From Paraburkholderia ribeironis (GTDB lineage: Bacteria; Pseudomonadota; Gammaproteobacteria; Burkholderiales; Burkholderiaceae), in NCBI RefSeq assembly GCF_900019265.1, contig NZ_CYGX02000031.1, positions 38,677 to 102,676 on the forward strand: a stretch of DNA of 64,000 nt, given 5' to 3'. The position numbers and the translations under genes are program-made. Positions 60,909-64,000 of this stretch are shown here, piece by piece (the stretch's first letter is position 1; every line of letters begins with the position of its first letter). The notes under the pieces were generated by a model. That model had not been told where the DNA came from. It made no database searches and worked only from the letters and a program-made list of their open reading frames with translations.

Positions 60909-61181
60909 ATGAAGACCAAACTCATCGCTGCACTGCTCGTCGCACTTTCGGCTTCCGCAGCCGCTCCCGTATTTGCCAGCGGCTATGGCCCGGCGCCCGC
61001 ATACCGGCCCGCGGTTGGCGCGCCGGCGTCGCAACGTGGCCAGAGCGTGCAAACCCTCGCTGCCGAGCGGGACAATGCGACCGGCTCGCAAAGTGCGTAC
61101 GGTGGTGTAGTCGCCTTCGCCTCCCAGGCGGGAAGCCGTGTCGCTACGATGCCGGGCGACAAGCTTTTCGCGCATCACTAG
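60909..61181 (+). CDS. Small secreted protein of unknown function
   Basis: 90 residues: cleavable signal peptide (MKTKLIAALLVALSASAAAPVFA) and a short mature region rich in Ala, Gly, Pro and Tyr (SGYGPAPAYRPAVGAPASQ, then QSVQTLAAERDN). Burkholderiales genomes hold many such small periplasmic proteins. GGAGAG precedes the ATG. 49 bp after ohr and so probably cotranscribed with it. Confidence 0.7.
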   Translation: MKTKLIAALLVALSASAAAPVFASGYGPAPAYRPAVGAPASQRGQSVQTLAAERDNATGSQSAYGGVVAFASQAGSRVATMPGDKLFAHH

Positions 61182-61365
61182 CTCGCGCATCCCGCCGTCG
61201 CTGGGTCGTCGAGCATCGTCCGCGATGCACGGCGGTCCCAGCCTGCGAAGGGGGAGAGGCTATCTGCACAGGAACAGGCAAGCCATGTTCAGATTTGGCT
61301 GTGGCGATCGTGACGTCCGCTGCCACGATCGCCATCTCGCTCGAAACAGGGCATCGAAAATTTAA

Positions 61366-61393
61366 ATCGCGTTGCGATATAATCGCAAGCGAT
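61366..61393 (+). promoter_or_regulatory. ohrR promoter with two operator boxes around a consensus -10
   Basis: ATCGC-GTT-GCGAT (61366-61378) and ATCGC-AA-GCGAT (61382-61393) flank and overlap a perfect TATAAT (61378-61383). Binding at either box would block the promoter, so autorepression is likely. Confidence 0.65.
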
Positions 61394-61442
61394 CTATAAC
61401 GCTGTCTGCGAGTGATCGGCTTTTTAGCTAAAGAGGATGCAC

Positions 61443-61904
61443 GTGAAATCTACCGACCTCCCGGCGACTGCGCCCCTTCCGCTCTCCGACTTCCTGTGCT
61501 TTGCCGTTTATTCTGCGAATCTGGCGTTCGGCAGGGCGTATAAGCCCATCCTCGATGAACTCGGGCTCACCTATCCGCAGTACATCACGATCATTGCGCT
61601 GTGGGAGCAAGACAACCAGACCGTGAGTGGCCTGGGCGAGAAACTGTTTCTCGAATCCAACACGCTTACGCCAATGCTGAAGAAGCTCGAAGCGATGGGT
61701 TATCTGGAGCGGCGGCGTGATCCCGAAGATGAGCGCCAGGTACGGGTAAGCCTGACGAAAAGCGGCCGGCGCCTGCGCGAGAAGAGTCTGAAGATGGACC
61801 TCACCGATGCGACCGGGCTGGCGCCTAATGAATTCGCAAAGTTGCAGGAGGCGATCGTGACGCTGCGCGGCAATCTCATCAGGTCCATCGAAACAGATGA
61901 ATGA
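61443..61904 (+). CDS. ohrR: OhrR-type MarR-family peroxide sensor
   Basis: About 153 residues. The N-terminal LSDFLCFAVYSANLAFGRAYKPILDELGLTYPQYITI is the OhrR signature, with the reactive cysteine in FLCFA. The winged helix follows (LFLESNTLTPMLKKLEAMGYLERRRDPEDERQVRVSLT). The ATG at 61437 abuts its AAGAGG; the in-frame GTG at 61443 has correct spacing and is chosen, though either may be used. It represses ohr until organic peroxide oxidises the cysteine. Confidence 0.88.
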   Translation: MKSTDLPATAPLPLSDFLCFAVYSANLAFGRAYKPILDELGLTYPQYITIIALWEQDNQTVSGLGEKLFLESNTLTPMLKKLEAMGYLERRRDPEDERQVRVSLTKSGRRLREKSLKMDLTDATGLAPNEFAKLQEAIVTLRGNLIRSIETDE

Positions 61905-62070
61905 GCGCGCAGCGGATCGGACGCGAATGATCGACGGGCCGCAAACCGCCCCTACGTCCTAAGCAATTCGCAAGCATCTTCTGCACACGCTCGGTGCACT
62001 GTCCCGCATCAGCAAGATTCTTGAACCTTAAGTCCGCACACCAAACGGCGCGGTCACAACGGGAGCATCC

Positions 62071-62805
62071 ATGAACATCGATCAGTCCATTGCCGCCGCG
62101 TTCATCCCCACCGGCAAACTGCGCGCGTCGATCAATCTCGGCAACCCGATTCTTGCCAACCGACATCCGGAATCGGGTGAGCCCTTCGGCGTCTCGGTCG
62201 ATCTTGCGCGTGCGTTCGCTGAAAGGCTGAACGTTGAACTCGAACTGCTGGTCTTCGACACGGCAGGCAAATCGGTCGAGGCAGTGAGCGAAGAGCGGGC
62301 TGATTTCGGCTTCTTTGCGGTCGATCCATTACGCGGAGAGAAAATCGCGTTCACAGCGCCGTATGTATTGATCGAGGGCTTCTATCTCGTGCACGATGAC
62401 TCGCCGGTCAGGTCGAACGAGGACGTCGATCAGCCTCACAACCGGGTCGCCGTCGGCAAGGGCAGCGCCTATGACCTCTTCCTCACACGCGAACTGAAGG
62501 CAGCGCAGATCGTGCGCGCGCCGACGTCACCGGCCGTCGTGCAAACGTTCATCGAACAGGGTCTGGAAGTGGCGGCGGGCGTGAAACAACAACTCGAAGC
62601 CGACGCAAAAAAGACCACCGGGCTTCGGCTGCTCGACAAGCGGTTCATGGTGATCCAGCAGGCCATGGGTACGCCGAAGAGTCGCGGCCACGCGGCTGCT
62701 TCCGCGCTTCACGCTTTCGTTGAAGAAATGAAGGGTTCCGGATTCGTGGCTGATTCGTTGGCACGACATGGGATCGTCGGCGCGTCGGTGGCGCCGAAAG
62801 CGTAG
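62071..62805 (+). CDS. Solute-binding-protein-like protein without a signal peptide
   Basis: 244 residues, SBP_bac_3 fold: LRASINLGNPILANRHPESGEPFGVSVDLARAFAERLNVELELLVFD, FFAVDPLRGEKIAFTAPYVLIEGFYLV, RVAVGKGSAYDLFLTREL and VIQQAMGTPKSRG. Normally such proteins are exported and feed an ABC amino-acid transporter. Here the first residues (MNIDQSIAAAFIPTGKLR) are not a signal peptide and no transporter genes are adjacent. GGGAG lies 5 bases before the ATG. It may be a cytosolic binding protein or ligand-modifying enzyme; function not assigned. Confidence 0.78.
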   Translation: MNIDQSIAAAFIPTGKLRASINLGNPILANRHPESGEPFGVSVDLARAFAERLNVELELLVFDTAGKSVEAVSEERADFGFFAVDPLRGEKIAFTAPYVLIEGFYLVHDDSPVRSNEDVDQPHNRVAVGKGSAYDLFLTRELKAAQIVRAPTSPAVVQTFIEQGLEVAAGVKQQLEADAKKTTGLRLLDKRFMVIQQAMGTPKSRGHAAASALHAFVEEMKGSGFVADSLARHGIVGASVAPKA

Positions 62806-62986
62806 TTGGAAGCGGTTGTTGACGGCGGATCGGCGAATGACCCTGCACGGCGGCGCCCGGTCACACCTGGCCACATCTGCCTGGCGCACAAGTTTCCTGC
62901 GCAGTAGTTCACCTACTGCGAAGGCGTGCTTCGCTTGCGCAAAAGAGCGCCCCACGCAAAAAGCGAATGGATGTGACAGGCAGAGC

Positions 62987-63151
62987 TCAGCTCTTTCTCG
63001 AAGTCTTTGCGACAAACGGCGTGGGTATGTGTTGAACCTGTTCACTTCCACACTTGGGGCAGCGCGGATGAGCGGTTTCATGCTCTGCGAGATGTTCAAC
63101 GTGCTCAAACGTTTCGTGGCACTTCTCGCAGCGGTATTGGTAAGTCGGCAT
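62987..63151 (-). CDS. FmdB-family zinc-ribbon protein
   Basis: 54 residues. MPTYQYRCEKCHETFEHVEHL with the first CxxC (CEKC) and a second CxxC (CPKC) about 20 residues later form a zinc ribbon of the FmdB/CxxC_CxxC_SSSS group; the tail is basic. Function is unclear in most species, possibly translation or regulation. The ATG at 63151 has GGAGGG 5 bases upstream. Stands alone. Confidence 0.75.
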   Translation of the reverse strand: MPTYQYRCEKCHETFEHVEHLAEHETAHPRCPKCGSEQVQHIPTPFVAKTSRKS

Positions 63152-63465
63152 GGCATCCCTCCAGCACGAATCGTGCGCGTGCCGCCACGGACGAAGCCCG
63201 GTCGCGTGCAGCACCCCGTTGAGGCATTGTAGTGCAGGACGTCTCTGTCACAAGAACCTTTTACCCGTAGAGGCGCGGCGGCCTGCCGGCCTGCGCGAGT
63301 CACAACTGGCTGCGCGGAATCGGCGTCGAAAACGGGACGCCCCTTGCCGGCTGTTTCAGGAGTTACACCCAAGACCCGCTGGCCATGAGACGAAAATAAA
63401 CTGAAGTTCTGGCGAGGCGCAAACCGGCAAAGCAACAACGCGGCGCGCCAGTCGGGCAAGCATTG
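63152..63465. other. Intergenic region between the FmdB and SRPBCC genes
   Basis: About 310 bp with no supported gene. It must contain the promoter of the zinc-ribbon gene (minus strand) and the end of the SRPBCC transcript. No hairpin plus T-run is seen. Confidence 0.4.
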
Positions 63466-63996
63466 CTAATGCTGCTGTGTCCCTTCCAGAACGCTCTTCA
63501 GTCGCGATACCGCCTCGTCGGATTCTGCCTGGATCCGCGCGCGCAGAACCAGCCAGTTGACCAAAGCGAACCACAAAGACGGCGCACGATAAGCAAACAC
63601 GCGCTCGAAGCGCGTCCCCGTCGCGGTCGGTGCCAGTGAGTACGTGACGCTGCCCGCCGGTCTGTGAGCGATTGATCCCGCTATCGTCCATTTCCATGGC
63701 GGCTCGCGGGCAGTGCCCGCCACGAGAAAATCCTCCACCACCTGTTCGCCAATTTGAAGCGGATGATCAACGGCGCCCGTCACCGCCAGTGACGACGGAT
63801 GCCACACAGGCCAGTGACCCGGCGTCGTCACATAGTCGAATACGGCTGCGGGCGGACGTTGAATCGACGCGACCGTCACAATGCGCGTGTCGAGCCGAAC
63901 CGTTTGCGGCAATGGCACGACGAGCAACGCGATGACGACGAGCACGGCCAGGATTGCCGTTACGTATCGAGTCAGTTTTCTGCTGGCGGTTTTCAC
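63466..63996 (-). CDS. Membrane-anchored SRPBCC (START-like) protein, start uncertain at window edge
   Basis: 176 codons from a GTG at 63996; the frame stays open to the window edge, so the true start may lie outside. One N-terminal transmembrane helix (VTAILAVLVVIALLVVPL) is followed by a SRPBCC helix-grip domain (IQRPPAAVFDYVTTPGHWPVWHPSSLAV through VTYSLAPTATGTRFERVFAYRAPS). Such domains bind hydrophobic ligands; no catalytic call can be made. Confidence 0.72.
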   Translation of the reverse strand: MKTASRKLTRYVTAILAVLVVIALLVVPLPQTVRLDTRIVTVASIQRPPAAVFDYVTTPGHWPVWHPSSLAVTGAVDHPLQIGEQVVEDFLVAGTAREPPWKWTIAGSIAHRPAGSVTYSLAPTATGTRFERVFAYRAPSLWFALVNWLVLRARIQAESDEAVSRLKSVLEGTQQH

Positions 63997-64000
63997 CGAT

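Overview
The window looks like chromosomal DNA of a Burkholderiaceae bacterium, most likely Paraburkholderia, Caballeronia or a close relative. The evidence is high GC with strong third-position GC bias, Burkholderia-type general porins, BigR/persulfide and OhrR/Ohr modules, and dense catabolic operons read mostly from the minus strand. This assignment rests on protein recognition alone.

Layout. (1) 44-5782: the end of a dimethylglycine-demethylation operon (dgcB, an LRV-repeat protein, etfB, etfA) closed by a clear terminator. (2) 5960-6514: an orphan NarL/FixJ regulator with an internally shortened receiver. (3) 6596-18156, minus strand: one long operon, purU-soxBDAG-glnT-glxBCD-folD, with a good sigma70-like promoter. 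By name it is sarcosine oxidation. By gene content and delta-subunit residues it fits the N-methylglutamate route of methylamine use better: gamma-glutamylmethylamide synthetase, N-methylglutamate synthase, N-methylglutamate dehydrogenase, then tetrahydrofolate C1 handling. (4) 18253-21876: an APC permease operon that also encodes three small membrane proteins upstream and two hypotheticals downstream. (5) 22044-23574: nitronate monooxygenase plus truncated globin. (6) 24077-27533: a porin and a hybrid histidine kinase.

(7) 27634-31612: an inorganic-sulfur module with thiosulfate dehydrogenase (tsdBA), a persulfide dioxygenase, the BigR repressor and two YeeE/YedE transporter halves around a divergent BigR-type operator. 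(8) 31834-39803: a stress and ion block with an AhpD-like protein, a universal stress protein with a collapsed second domain, a glutathione transferase, a P-type cation ATPase, a Na/Pi cotransporter and a PPK2 gene broken by a 4-bp duplication in its Walker A motif.

(9) 39893-54130: an aromatic-catabolic island. It holds a porin, an isatin-hydrolase-like cyclase, a MarR regulator, a flavin reductase, a maleate isomerase, a nitrilase, an FAH hydrolase, a gentisate-type dioxygenase, a salicylyl-CoA 5-hydroxylase family flavoenzyme, a thioesterase and indolepyruvate-oxidoreductase-type IorAB. The cyclase gene and iorA are about 12 kb apart but carry the same promoter architecture, which suggests one regulon. 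I infer a CoA-dependent route from isatin or an ortho-substituted phenylglyoxylate to a hydroxylated benzoate, ring cleavage and finally fumarate plus pyruvate. (10) 54295-56565: a RutA-type flavin monooxygenase with its reductase and a divergent regulator. (11) 57097-64000: a chemoreceptor, an exported lactonase-like beta-propeller, an Ohr/OhrR peroxide module with four matching operator boxes, a solute-binding-like protein lacking a signal peptide, an FmdB zinc ribbon and an SRPBCC protein that may continue past the window edge.
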